Assembly: GCA_963556695.1 (NCBI GenBank) | Contig: CAUWAG010000006.1 | Coordinates: 1,736,001-1,800,000, forward strand | DNA length: 64,000 nucleotides | Direction of reading: 5' to 3' | DNA from: Anthostomella pinea | Taxonomy: Eukaryota; Ascomycota; Sordariomycetes; Xylariales; Xylariaceae | Part shown: piece after piece, positions 1-10,091 of the stretch | Numbering within the stretch: position 1 is the first letter of the stretch | Layout of the letters: the number at the start of each line of letters is the position of its first letter | Notes under the pieces: generated by a model | Databases searched by the model: none | What the model saw: only the letters and a program-made list of their open reading frames with translations | What the model was told of the DNA's origin: nothing | Made by a program: the position numbers and the translations under genes

Positions 1-1104
1 TTGTTATGTACTTTTTTTTCGTAAGCGGGCTCGTTATTTTAAATAAAAAGGTAAATCCCGGTACGTATAATAACTTATATATTAAACTTATAATTAAAAG
101 TTTGCGTATATAAATATTATGTTTAAATTTTATAGTTTTTTTCTTTAATAATATACTTATTTAAGAAGAAATTTTTAAGAATTATTATTATGTTTGCTTA
201 TTTATGTTATCTTCAATTTTTGCATTTTTAACGATATTATTTGCCTTATTGATATCGTTAACGTTATATTTTATTATTATTAAAATGTCTTTTTCTGTAA
301 CTATGAATTTATAATCGTTCATTTCGTTTTATATTATTTAAGGTGAATATTACGTATTAATTAATTCTTTAACCAAGTTGTTTTTAACACTTATATATTT
401 TTTTTTTAAAATTTAATCTTTTCAGTTTCCTATTTATTATTAGTTTATTAAGAATTTAATCATCTTTATAAGCTTATATATGTGTAAACGATTTTTTAAA
501 TTGATTCATAATCATTAGTTAGAAATTAAACAAAATGGCTCCTATGTTAAAGATAATAATCAATATTATTATATAAATTTTTAATGCATCATTTCTTTAA
601 GCTTAATATTTTTTAAAACATTATAGTTATCTGCATAGTTAGTTTTTATTTATAATTTTATTTCCTCAACAATATTTATGTTTAAACCCCCGTTATTTTA
701 ACCGATGATTTTTTATATATTCTACGACTTTTTATTATGGCTTTCGATAATATTTTTAACACCGTACTTAATATGTTATATTTAATATTTTCGCTAGGTT
801 AAAACATATATTTAATTCTTTATTATTTAATTTATTTTAAAACCTTATATACATATATTAAATTTAATTATTATACTTCTTATACATATATATACTTTTA
901 ATATAAGTTTGAATATAATCTGTAATACTTTTAAATCAGGTTTCAACGATTATCTTTTATATTCATATTTTAAGATAATCACTAATCCGTTTTTAAACAG
1001 ACATAGAACATAATTGGACACTTCCATTTACTCTTTGTGAGGTCAGTGCCCCGCATAAACTGTCTTCTACTAAATATAGTATATTGAAAAGTAAAATGTG
1101 CACA
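1..1104. other. AT-rich RIP-like DNA, no gene
   Basis: This stretch is very AT-rich and TpA-rich, with stops in every frame. I see no coding sequence, RNA gene or recognisable element in it. The composition matches DNA worn down by repeat-induced point mutation (CpA to TpA), which is an inference from composition and from the better example at 14239-14940. Confidence 0.7.
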
Positions 1105-1238
1105 AATCTGTTTAAATATTGAGGGGAACCTTCCTCTAAGGCTAAATATAATATATAAGCGACGGTGAATAAGTACCGTGAGGGAACGCGTTGAAATAGT
1201 AGTTTTATAAGCAGCTCGAGCTATTTTCCGAAAAATAT
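1105..1238 (+). pseudogene. rnl: Nuclear copy of a mitochondrial large-subunit rRNA piece
   Basis: The segment holds the conserved LSU rRNA stretch around 1163-1190, with the block 'gaataagtaccgtgaggga', preceded by 'ggaaccttcctctaaggcta', which is typical of fungal mitochondrial rnl. Only about 130 nt are recognisable, so this is a fragment and not a functional rRNA gene. It lies directly before a mitochondrial-type tRNA and a nad6 start, inside otherwise nuclear AT-rich DNA, so a nuclear mitochondrial insertion (NUMT) is the best reading. Edges are approximate. A misassembled mitochondrial contig is the main alternative, but transposon and nuclear gene sequence on the same window argues against it. 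Confidence 0.75.
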
Positions 1239-1246
1239 GCTTTTTT

Positions 1247-1317
1247 AACAGTATAGTTTAGTGGTAAAATAGGGAGCTTCAACCTTCACTTTCTCAGTTC
1301 GAGTCTGAGTACTCTTG
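1247..1317 (+). tRNA. trnW: Mitochondrial-type tRNA-Trp (UCA) copy within the NUMT
   Basis: A 71-nt cloverleaf can be folded. The acceptor arm 1247-1253 pairs with 1310-1316 in six of seven positions (C1249 faces C1314), and the T arm has a perfect 5-bp stem (ctcag/ctgag) around TTCGAGT. The anticodon loop 1277-1283 places UCA at 1279-1281; the anticodon stem has four of five pairs. UCA reads UGA as tryptophan in fungal mitochondria. Because it sits in nuclear DNA between rnl and nad6 pieces it is probably a non-functional copy; the acceptor mismatch supports decay. Confidence 0.7.
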
Positions 1318-1358
1318 TAATTTATCCTTTACGAAGGCAAACAAACTTAAATATAAAT

Positions 1359-1558
1359 ATGAATAATTTATTTATTATATACAAAACCTATACAAATGGT
1401 TATAGAACAGATATATTAGATATTATATCATTATTTGCAATTTTATGTGGTATACTTGTTATTATTAGTAAAAATCATATTGTTTCAGTATTATTTTTAT
1501 ATAGATTTTATAATTTTAGTGGGCTTTATTCTAATCTTTATGTATTTAACAAGTCTTA
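1359..1558 (+). pseudogene. nad6: Start of mitochondrial nad6 (NADH dehydrogenase subunit 6), truncated copy
   Basis: The first roughly 45 codons match the N terminus of fungal NAD6: MNNLFIIYKTYTNGY, then DILDIISLFAILCGILVIISK and IVSVLFL. The similarity is lost after about 1494, and the frame stops at 1556-1558 after 66 codons, far short of a full subunit of about 200 residues or more. In another frame, 1497-1555 encodes a hydrophobic stretch that also resembles the conserved NAD6 core, so a deletion or frameshift may join two parts of the gene. It is part of the NUMT and cannot encode a working complex I subunit. Confidence 0.65.
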
Positions 1559-1674
1559 AAGTTGATTTATTCTAATTAGTTTCAAATAATATAAATAAAA
1601 ACGTAACTTTACGTTATATATATATAAAGCAATACCTTTTACGATTTTTATTCTAACGTAAAAAAATCAATTAT

Positions 1675-1858
1675 TGTGACGGAACGCTCACCATAACCAC
1701 CATGCCACGGCTGTTCCTCCCAAAAGGATGTCGAATATCAAGCGTGGCAGCTTGAAATTCAATGGTGGTACATGTACTCATGTCCGGGCTCCAGGACTCA
1801 CCACATGGGCTACCTATACCAGACCATGGCAGTTTAAAGGTTTCAGATATTTGATATA
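1675..1858. repeat. GC-balanced island in AT-rich DNA, possible solo LTR
   Basis: About 170 bp of normal composition (roughly 1675-1845) interrupts AT-rich DNA. It begins TGTGACGGAAC, and the same five bases ATTAT flank 1675 and 1858. If those are a target duplication, the element would end in TA in place of CA, which a C-to-T change could explain. There is no long open frame. The reading as a solo LTR is weaker than for the elements at 3643 and 4710. Confidence 0.3.
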
Positions 1859-3642
1859 ATTATCATAAAAGCTGTTTAAAAAGTTAATACAAACCTTACG
1901 TTTATTATATATTGAATATTAATAGGTAAAAAGTTATTACGTTTAAAGCTGGGAAAAAATAATTTCTTAAATAACTTATAAAATAATGATATCATATATT
2001 TAATTAAAGCTTAAGAATTAAAGCTATTTATAATATGAAGCTAAATAATACTTATTTTTAATAAATATTAATAAGTGTGGAGTTATTATTAAAATTTTCG
2101 GTTATTTTAATTATATAAATATTAATAATCAAAACGCTTATCATATAAGCAATAAATACAACCCGTTATTAAATCCCTACTTTATTATTACATCTATATC
2201 CGTTTAATTAACGCCTTTTATTACGTTATTAAAGGGCTTTAAAACGATCAAAGCTTAAAGATTTCCAAGATTTTGGAACATTTAAACCCTTTAAAAAGTT
2301 TAATTTATCTGAAACACTTAGAACATTTAAGATGCTTAAAATATTAAAAACGTTAAAAATATTAGAAAGGTTTAAAAGGGTTTCTATTTTTTTTTAATTT
2401 TTTTAATTTTTTTAAGCTAGTGAATAATACGTCGCCTTAATAAAATAAGCACTATAACTGTCTGTAACGGTAATAATACGAATATTTTAATTTAAAGTTG
2501 TTAACAACGTTTTTTGACGATAATATCTTAGCGTTTAAATTTAAAATTTCTTCTAGACCGGTTAACCTTTATACTTATATAATAAATGTAAATAAAAATA
2601 AGTTATTTATCAAGTCTATATTTCGTTTCAAACAGAATATAAACAAGGCTTATTTCTCCACTTATAGGCTTATAAAAGATGAAGTTAAATATTTAACTAA
2701 AGCCTTAAACTTGACGGTATTAATATTTAGAACACGATTAAAGGATTTTTTTAGGGATTAATAGAATTATAAGCATTAGCGATAGTATGGGATATTTTAA
2801 TCATAGAAATATTGAAAATTAAAATATTACTGTAAGAAATAACAAATAACGTTTAAATTATTACTTAAATTACTTACGTCACAATATATTTTCTACCGCT
2901 TAATTACTATTCCGACGTGTACTCGTACAAATTTAATTAGCTATTTCTAGTATTTTAATAAAAACCTTCAAAATAATTATATATGTGAAATTATTCATTT
3001 ATAGAAAAGAACAGGTTTTATTATTTATTTATAAGTGATTAAAGAATTAAAGCAAGTAATACAAACATTAAACAGAGATATGCTTTTAAAGGTATATTTC
3101 TTAACGATAATATAACAATTAAAACTTTTATATTTACGAACTTTTTTAAAAACATCTTACACTGGTTAAATTCTTTGATTGAAAATACTCAATCAACCAA
3201 AAAATACGTTTATCTTTTTAAGTTTAAGTAAATTAATTTAAATTAATAAAACTGGTAAAACATGGAATTAAAGTTAAAAAAGGAAAACGTACTTAGCCGT
3301 AAATTTAATGAGTTTAATAATAAAAAGTTTAATATTAAATATTAAAATAAATTTTATAAAGAATTTGATTAGGCTATTTATTTCACCAAGATTTAATTCA
3401 TTTTATAAAAATTAATCTTTACTCAATTCAATTCATAAATTATAATAAATGCTAGTAGTTTTAATCTTACTATAAAATCCGCGAAAAGGTTAAAGTTATA
3501 GTTGGTCTTTACATCTTAAATTGTCTTTAGAAACTTAATAAAGGTATGAATTGTATACGGTTTCTATAAAATAAAGTAAAATAGAAATTTAAAAGGTAAA
3601 CTTTTTAAATAAAAAGCTTAAAATTAAATTATTAATCAATAT
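1859..3642. other. AT-rich RIP-like DNA, no gene
   Basis: The stretch is continuous AT-rich sequence with scattered short low-complexity runs (for example poly-T near 2390-2415). The 87-codon open frame at 2498-2761 is Lys/Phe/Ile-rich with no recognisable motif and is most simply a chance opening in AT-rich DNA. I see no RNA gene or promoter here. Confidence 0.65.
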
Positions 3643-3846
3643 TGTTGGAACAGGCTTGAACGATCAATCATAATACTCGAGTATGGGGTCAAGGTCATGA
3701 TGTTGCTGATGGTTGGATTGAGAGGAATCTAGCTGGACTCGAAGGTCTTGCCAAGTGCCCTCTCAATCCACTATCTTATCTTATCTAATCATACATGTGG
3801 GTCCTGATATAGATGGTTTGCAGTCTGGAATCGCATGGATCCAACA
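3643..3846. mobile_element. Solo LTR, 204 bp, with target-site duplication
   Basis: The element starts TGTTGGA and ends TCCAACA, a perfect 7-bp terminal inverted repeat of the TG...CA type. It is flanked on both sides by AATAT (3638-3642 and 3847-3851), a 5-bp target duplication. Its base composition is normal while both flanks are strongly AT-rich. No internal retrotransposon sequence is present, so this is an LTR left by recombination between the two LTRs of a full element. Confidence 0.88.
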
Positions 3847-4709
3847 AATATATTATAAAATCTATTAATAAATATTGTAAATGTTTTATTATAAATTGTT
3901 AATAGTTTATATTTATATTAAAGGCTTATTATCGAAATAAGGTTTCATTTATTTAAAGTTACCTTTTTTTTATTCGATCTAACTATTAATAGTTATAATA
4001 AAAAGTCTTTATCTTATATTTTCAAACTTTTTATAACTGTTAATATGTATTTGGTGAAAGGGTTTTTTAATATTTTATATTAACGTATATGATTATCTTT
4101 TATAAAAAAGAATAAGTGTTCAAATTTTCAATATTAATCAAAACGTTTTTTTTTATACGTGCTTTATTTTCAAAACTTTAAAGGTATAAAAGTATTTATA
4201 ACTATCGAAAAATGTAATAAAACGTGATAAACCTATTAAAATATAAGGTAATTAAGTGGAAAAAAGACCGTTAAAAATTAGATTTATATAGTTTAAGGCG
4301 TAAAAATCGCGCTTTTTATTTACTAGTAAGTTGTTATTATATATACAGTTTTATAAAAGCTAAAAAGAAAAGTTTATTTAAGGGTATTATAATTAACGTC
4401 ATGAGTATTAAAAACCTTTTGAAATAACCGCGAAAGTATTTAACACTTGCCTTTTTATAAATACTTGTGCATTTTACGGGAACCTTTTATAACTATGATA
4501 GGTAATATATTAAAGCTAAAAGATAAATATTTTTATATGTTAATAAACCTTATTAATAATTTTCGAGTTATGAATCGCGTATTATGAAAGTGATATTAGA
4601 CGTAAAGTATTAAGAAACTGCATTAATTTGACGTTTATTATATTCAAAGTAACAATTATCTTACCCGATCGTTTAATTATCAAGAAAAATAAAAGTTCTA
4701 TCGGATTAC
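3847..4709. other. AT-rich RIP-like DNA, no gene
   Basis: The stretch is AT-rich with no long open frame. The 75-codon minus-strand opening at 4582-4809 crosses into the neighbouring LTR and shows no recognisable domain, so it is not annotated as a gene. Confidence 0.65.
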
Positions 4710-4982
4710 TGTTTTGAGGCAGGGTTGATGTCATGTACAGCCAGGTCTGTGGCATATAAAGGCCACCGTTCATTTTTCGTTGCATTCTTTCGTCTTCCTG
4801 GACAGTCACTCCTCTCTAATAAGATATATAATTGAGCAATCAGTTCAGACACACGTCGTATTATCTTCGTGTGACACACCCTTCAAATTCACTGCGTGGC
4901 TTTGCCAATGTCTCCCCCTCCCCCTTCTTATATACATTATACAAGCAGCCCCATTGTAAGTGTTGTTGCTGTCCCAGACTCA
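4710..4982. mobile_element. Probable solo LTR, 273 bp
   Basis: A block of normal composition starts TGTTTTGAGG and ends AGACTCA. It is flanked by TTAC on both sides (4706-4709 and 4983-4986), giving a 4-bp target duplication with canonical TG...CA ends. It contains a TATA-like CATATAAAGG near 4751 and a pyrimidine-rich stretch near 4912, as retroelement promoters often do. The terminal inverted repeat is only the TG/CA pair, so this call is less certain than the element at 3643. Confidence 0.6.
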
Positions 4983-7735
4983 TTACGATTTAATATATTC
5001 GATACTATAAATCATAGACTAATTAAATTTAAATTTAATGAGGTTTTATTTAAGATTTTCATTAAAAATACTAATAATAATTTCCGTAATAAAATAAGCG
5101 ATATATATAAATAGTACTTAAAAAGTAATTAATTATTATCGTTCAAGATATATTACTAAAACATTGTACAAAGTTTAAAATATTTTAAACTTATTCAACT
5201 TATAACCTAAGGAATAAATAAAAGAAAGATAATAATGGCCCGGTTTTATAGATTTGATTCATAAGATTTATAAAAGATTTAACGTTTATTAAATATTCGT
5301 ATTAAAAGTACAGTTATAACATATAATAAATACACATTTTATTTATAGAAAAGCAAGATTTTATATTTCTTATATAATAAGTGGGGTAAATCGATTATTG
5401 TATAATTATATTAAAAATTTGAATATTATTATACAACAGAATTTAAAGAAACAAAAGGTTAATATAATTTTAACTTATTTTTGTTTTTAAGGTTTCTAAT
5501 GAAGATATTATAATATGTATAATATTTATATCTTAAAACGCCATATTTGTGAAAAGGTCTCTTGAATTTTTTTTAAAAGTTCACTTTTTATTAATAATTA
5601 CCTCTTAAAGTATTTCAAGTTGATATAAAACGTAAAACATTTAAAACCCCGTTTTTGATTAATTTTAAGGAGATTATTAATAAATATATATAAATACCAA
5701 ATATTTATCAAAATCTATATAAACGGATGAATTTTGAATGGGGTAAATAATAAAGTAAGTTATATTATATATTTAATTTTAATACATTATCATTATTATT
5801 TTAAACATAAAGCCTGGTTATTTCACGTTATTTGTCTTGCTTTGTAATCTTCAAATTCCGCATAATATATTTTTAATATAAATTATTAAAAATATAACTA
5901 GTTTATAAATGAACAGCCCGTAAAAGAGTAGTTAATATTATATCCTTTATCTTTTTCCACTATTATAAGAAAAATAAAGGTAAATAAACCCGTATAAATA
6001 AGCACGGCGTTATTTAACCGGCTTTTATATCTTTTTGATTTCTATTAAAATCGATATCCTTATCGACCGAACTAGCGGTTAAATAGCGCCCCCCCCCCGC
6101 CTCACGGGCCCTTCTTTTTTTTCCTGTAGGTAAAGATTCTTTTTTATTTTAATATTAATATATAGAAAATCATATCATAATATTTACGTAAGTATACTGA
6201 CGCCGCTAGTTAGTTATCGGTAAAAGAAATTAAAAAAATTGGAGTTTTTAACAAGAAGTTATGTTTACTTTTCAAAAAATTGCATTTAATTATTTTGAAT
6301 CGGTAATAGAGTTAGCCCTTATAAGGTTTTATATATTATGTTGTTATTAATAGTCTATAATTTTACCGATATATATATACGAAAACTTATAAAAATTACG
6401 CTTAAATTCTCGTTTTAGTTAACGGCAAGTTGCGAAACGAAAGCATTTTGTAGCTGTATAAAAATCTATTTCTGTTATAATCTATAAACTTTATTTAAAA
6501 TTTCATTTTATTTAACATAATTTAGGATATATTAAATATAGACCTTCTTATTTTTATAGCTTTTATTTTATAACGAAAGTATGTTTTTTAGATTTCTTAA
6601 GTTATAAAGCTTAATAATACTTTAGGTTTGATAGCTTTTTTAGTATTTACGATATGTGTTGTATTTACATTTATTATTAATATTGTGATAAACGAACCTT
6701 TTATATAAATTATACCGAAAATATATCCGGTTTGATTTAAAGCGAATTTTTCTCGATATTATATCGTTTATATCGTAATATTATTTATAACAAGGGTATT
6801 ATTTCCTATGAGTTTTAAATTTTTAAAAAGTTAATAGTAAAAATATAAACGTAAACGCGGACAAAAACGTAAACGTAAGACCTAAGTTTTTTTTAACTTG
6901 AAATTTTTATTTATAATTAATAATCATTATTATTTTAAGTTTATTAGCTTTTACGTACTATATATAAATTACCGCCTTGTTCTTAATAAAAGAAATTATT
7001 TAACGGAATGTTAAGTAATACGGTCTTATAAATTAATTCTTCTTAAACGCTTACATTTGAGGTAAAAAAGTAAAAATATATGCGATTATATATATGAATA
7101 CGGCGTTTTGGAAACGATGCTTTTATTTTATTTTTTACTTTTTGATGATTGATAGCTCTGTTGATACAACTATTAAAAGTACCGGTCTTTATAATGAAAT
7201 ACTACCTCTTTTTAATATTAATACGTTAAAAATCGTATAACGATATCTATAAGACCGTAGTAATTCCGTTATATGGTTATTAGTTATATAAAGAATTTTT
7301 TGTACACCTTTTTTTGACGGTAGGTTTTTTCTTCTCAATATTGTCGCTATTATAAGTTTTTAAAAAAACTAAATATCTTTGAAGATTCTAAAAAGTTAAG
7401 TTATTATAAAATTTAAAACTATTTTAATAAGCGTATAAGATATTACCGCTTGCTTATTAATTTAAAAATATGATACATATTATTATTTTTATGCTTAGTT
7501 TTCTATATAAAAAAGCCTATATTAAGCACGTAACGGATATTATGATATTAATTTTTATAATAATACCTTTTATATCTTATTTTTGATTTCTAAACCTTGT
7601 AGAATCATATTAAACGATTGATATAATAAAGTAAATAAATTTAAAATGTTAAAATATCTTTTTATCTTATTAATTTATTATCTTTTTTATATAAAGCGTA
7701 AAAATAATTACGAAACCTATTAACGTAGATGACAA
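4983..7735. other. AT-rich RIP-like DNA, no gene
   Basis: This long AT-rich stretch is broken only by a short GC patch near 6060-6125 that includes a run of about ten C. Stops are frequent in all frames. It could be made of heavily mutated transposons, but I cannot identify any of them by eye except that the Pogo remnant begins at its right edge. Confidence 0.65.
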
Positions 7736-8330
7736 GCGAGCGGCAATTACAAGCGAACGGCAACTTCTTACCAACCTCCCAACTGCCATATCAAACCACT
7801 TAATTACAACACATTCAATTTAATTCAATCAATCAGATTCATCTTCCTCAGACGTTTCTATCTCTATTGTACAAGTTCGCGCATTATGGCCAGTATTGAC
7901 GCAAACGTCACACCGTTGCTTACGCGCTGCCGCCCTCCTTGGACGACGACTACCTTCACCCATTTCCTGTCTTGCCAGCTCAGTACCATCCTTTGCAGCC
8001 TGAAGATCTATTATATTTTTAACAGAAAATATTCCATCTTTTATTAGTTTTTCGTTTTTTGTTTTCTGGCATTTAATCAATAAGTGATTGGCATTTTTTA
8101 GCTTGCGGACCCGGTCATACGCGATCTGGTATACTTGTTGAAATGCTGAATCCATTTCAAACCAATCTTATTTGTAGTCCATCCATTGTCAGACACGGCC
8201 ACCTTCCAATCGCGTCGTAATGTCGTGTCGCGATACCATGATGCGAGGCGGGTTTTGCCCTGTAGAACGATGAACAGCGGGACCACACAACTATCAGCAT
8301 TGATAGCAGAGATTGTTGTAAACCATTCTA
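7736..8330 (-). pseudogene. Pogo/Fot1-type transposase remnant, internally deleted
   Basis: Read on the minus strand, 8330-8105 encodes the front of a DDE_1 endonuclease core: W-TTISAINADS, then a LQGKTRLASWY block and a VSDNGWTTN-GL-W-HFNK block, all typical of Pogo/Fot1 transposases. Shortly after HFNK the frame shifts and the sequence jumps to the C-terminal tail (8155-7829), which is Lys/Arg-rich and ends in a CCHC-like zinc knuckle (CDVCVNTGHNARTC). The second half of the catalytic core is missing, so the protein could not cut DNA. The 5' part is cut off at 8330 by a Copia LTR. A mutated copy of the same family lies at 14239-14940, with matching knuckle and 3' flank. Confidence 0.8.
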
Positions 8331-8510
8331 TTGAATGGGAGCCGGAGATAGACACTAGAAGATCTCCAGTGGGGCAGAGACGCACAGGGCATCTGACCCA
8401 CCAAGAAGACAGATGATCAATCTCTGTACACTGAAGAAGCAGAGAAGAACAAGCACAACAACAGAACACACTTGACAACCTGAATAATCTGAACTCGCTT
8501 GCATCCAACA
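8331..8510 (+). mobile_element. 5' LTR of a truncated Copia element
   Basis: This 180-bp segment is nearly identical to the solo LTR at 22210-22391. It lacks the first two bases (TG) of that copy and ends in the same way (GCATCCAACA). It is followed by a leader and a gag frame at 8584, so it is the 5' LTR of the element that continues to about 11007. The minus-strand opening that crosses it (and the equivalent one in the second copy) is a shadow without domain content. Confidence 0.75.
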
Positions 8511-8583
8511 CAAATAGCCCAAGGATCAGCTTCTCACTGGTCCTGACAACTTTGAAGAGTGACTTGAGACCCTTTCTGTCAGC

Positions 8584-9360
8584 ATGGAAGTGATTGGCTA
8601 CAAGGCAGGCCGAGAGCTCACTCGATTTGATCGTCTAAAGCTTGCAGAGATCATAAAGAAGACCTCTAAGACTGATCCAAAGTCAAAGCTCAGCCTTATT
8701 GCACTGATTAAAGGTATCAGAGATGGTAAAGAGATATTGAAGCTCTTCCATTGCTCATACACACTCACTAGAGAGTCTAAGCAAGGCCTCGTCTGGAAGC
8801 AACTAATGGAGCTCATATACAACGGTAACTGCACAATTGCATACATCACTAAATGGCGTAAAAGAGTGCGTGCTTGCAAGGACTGCGGCATCAAGTCAGT
8901 TACACATGAGGATAAGCTGATCCTTCTGTTCCTTGAAAAGGCACGCACCAAGGTCAGCTTCTGGTTGCGCTGTATAGATATCGCCAAGGAGTCGCAGCCC
9001 ATAACCCTTGAACAGATCATCAACAAATTCAACAAAAAGTTTCACGATCGTATTGGCAAGAAGGCCAACCCAGAGAAGAAGGGCGGCTCCACCAACCAAG
9101 CTGAATCTCAGCAAGGCCACTCCAATAACCAGAATAGCAGTAATCCTTTGGATAAGGGCCACTGGAACGGCAAAGATAGGGGTAGAGGCCGCGGCAGACG
9201 CCCTTATCAATCTGATCGCAACAATCAGAGTGGCATACAATGCTACAACTGCGGTGAAACGGGCCATATTGCCAGGAACTGCACCAACAAACAAAAGGCT
9301 GACAATAACGCTGCACACGGGGGCAGCAATCATGATGACAAGGGAGCAGGAGCCTCATAA
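8584..9360 (+). CDS. Copia-type Gag protein with CCHC zinc knuckle
   Basis: The 258-residue frame is Lys-rich and helical over residues 1-155, as in retrotransposon capsid domains. It then has a Gly/Asn/Gln-rich linker with an Arg-Gly stretch near residues 199-206, and a zinc knuckle C220-X2-C223-X4-H228-X4-C233, which binds nucleic acid in Gag proteins. It would package element RNA in virus-like particles in the cytoplasm. The TAA at 9358 is followed by more open reading in the same frame up to 9639, so this stop may be a mutated CAA or similar codon and not the original end of a Gag-Pol frame. Since pol is truncated and broken, no mobile element can result from this copy alone. Confidence 0.7.
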   Translation: MEVIGYKAGRELTRFDRLKLAEIIKKTSKTDPKSKLSLIALIKGIRDGKEILKLFHCSYTLTRESKQGLVWKQLMELIYNGNCTIAYITKWRKRVRACKDCGIKSVTHEDKLILLFLEKARTKVSFWLRCIDIAKESQPITLEQIINKFNKKFHDRIGKKANPEKKGGSTNQAESQQGHSNNQNSSNPLDKGHWNGKDRGRGRGRRPYQSDRNNQSGIQCYNCGETGHIARNCTNKQKADNNAAHGGSNHDDKGAGAS

Positions 9361-9639
9361 GGAGCCTTCCACCATGTTTCACAATCACAGCCGCAATCGC
9401 CAGCAGGGCTTAAAGAGTTTGCTGGCGTCCTAAGGAACGGCTGGAATATCTCTGCCACAAGAGGCAGCGCTATGATCGACTTCCAGAAGTGGTACAATGA
9501 AGAGATTTGTGCAATGCTCTCGCTGATCAAGAGTGTTACAGCCCACCTGACCAGAAGTACAACGGCAGATTTGCTTAGATTTTGGCTAAGGTTAAGGCCA
9601 CGCTGGCAGACCTTGGTAGCAGCCTTGTCAGCTGCTTTC

Positions 9640-10091
9640 TGTTACGAACCAACGAGGCGTACAGGGAATGAGGCCCGCTGGCAGGCCCAACAAGATGGAC
9701 AGTAACTGGAAGAACCCGGGAGAACGCACGGGCCAAGGAAACGTCTAGGTCACGTGATCAAGACATCACGTGATGGATAGCTTGGATAGCGAGGTTATCC
9801 AACATATCCACCCCATCAGTGAGGGAGAGATTGGATATATAAGGATGGACATTTCCTAGCTAGACAGATAGACAGTCTTTACCTCAGTGATCAATCTAAG
9901 CATCTTAGCCAACCCTAAGGTGGGAGAAATCTCCTGACGACTCGACTATTCAGTGAACCCAGTTCAGACCAAGCCCCAGCATCCGAGTGTCTTCTAGTTG
10001 ACAGAAGCCTCTATCGTCTTTTGTGATGACTTACCTCAGAACATAAACCCTATAGAACCCTTTAGCCTTATAGGTTAGACGGCTCGTCACA
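9640..10091. mobile_element. Nested solo LTR, 452 bp, inside the Copia element
   Basis: The element starts TGTTACGAACC and ends GGCTCGTCACA; these ends are imperfect inverted repeats. CTTTC flanks it on both sides (9635-9639 and 10092-10096), a 5-bp target duplication. Removing it restores the open frame of the host Copia element across the join. It contains two CACGTG-type sites (near 9751 and 9766) and a TATA-like sequence near 9836. It belongs to a different family from the 182-bp LTRs at 8331 and 22210. Confidence 0.9.

Noticed and set aside
8098..8511. Minus-strand 137-codon frame through the Copia LTR, with a relative at 22174-22392
   Set aside because: Its first half is the antisense of the LTR and recurs only because the LTR recurs; the second half is the Pogo core already annotated. 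It is not one gene.
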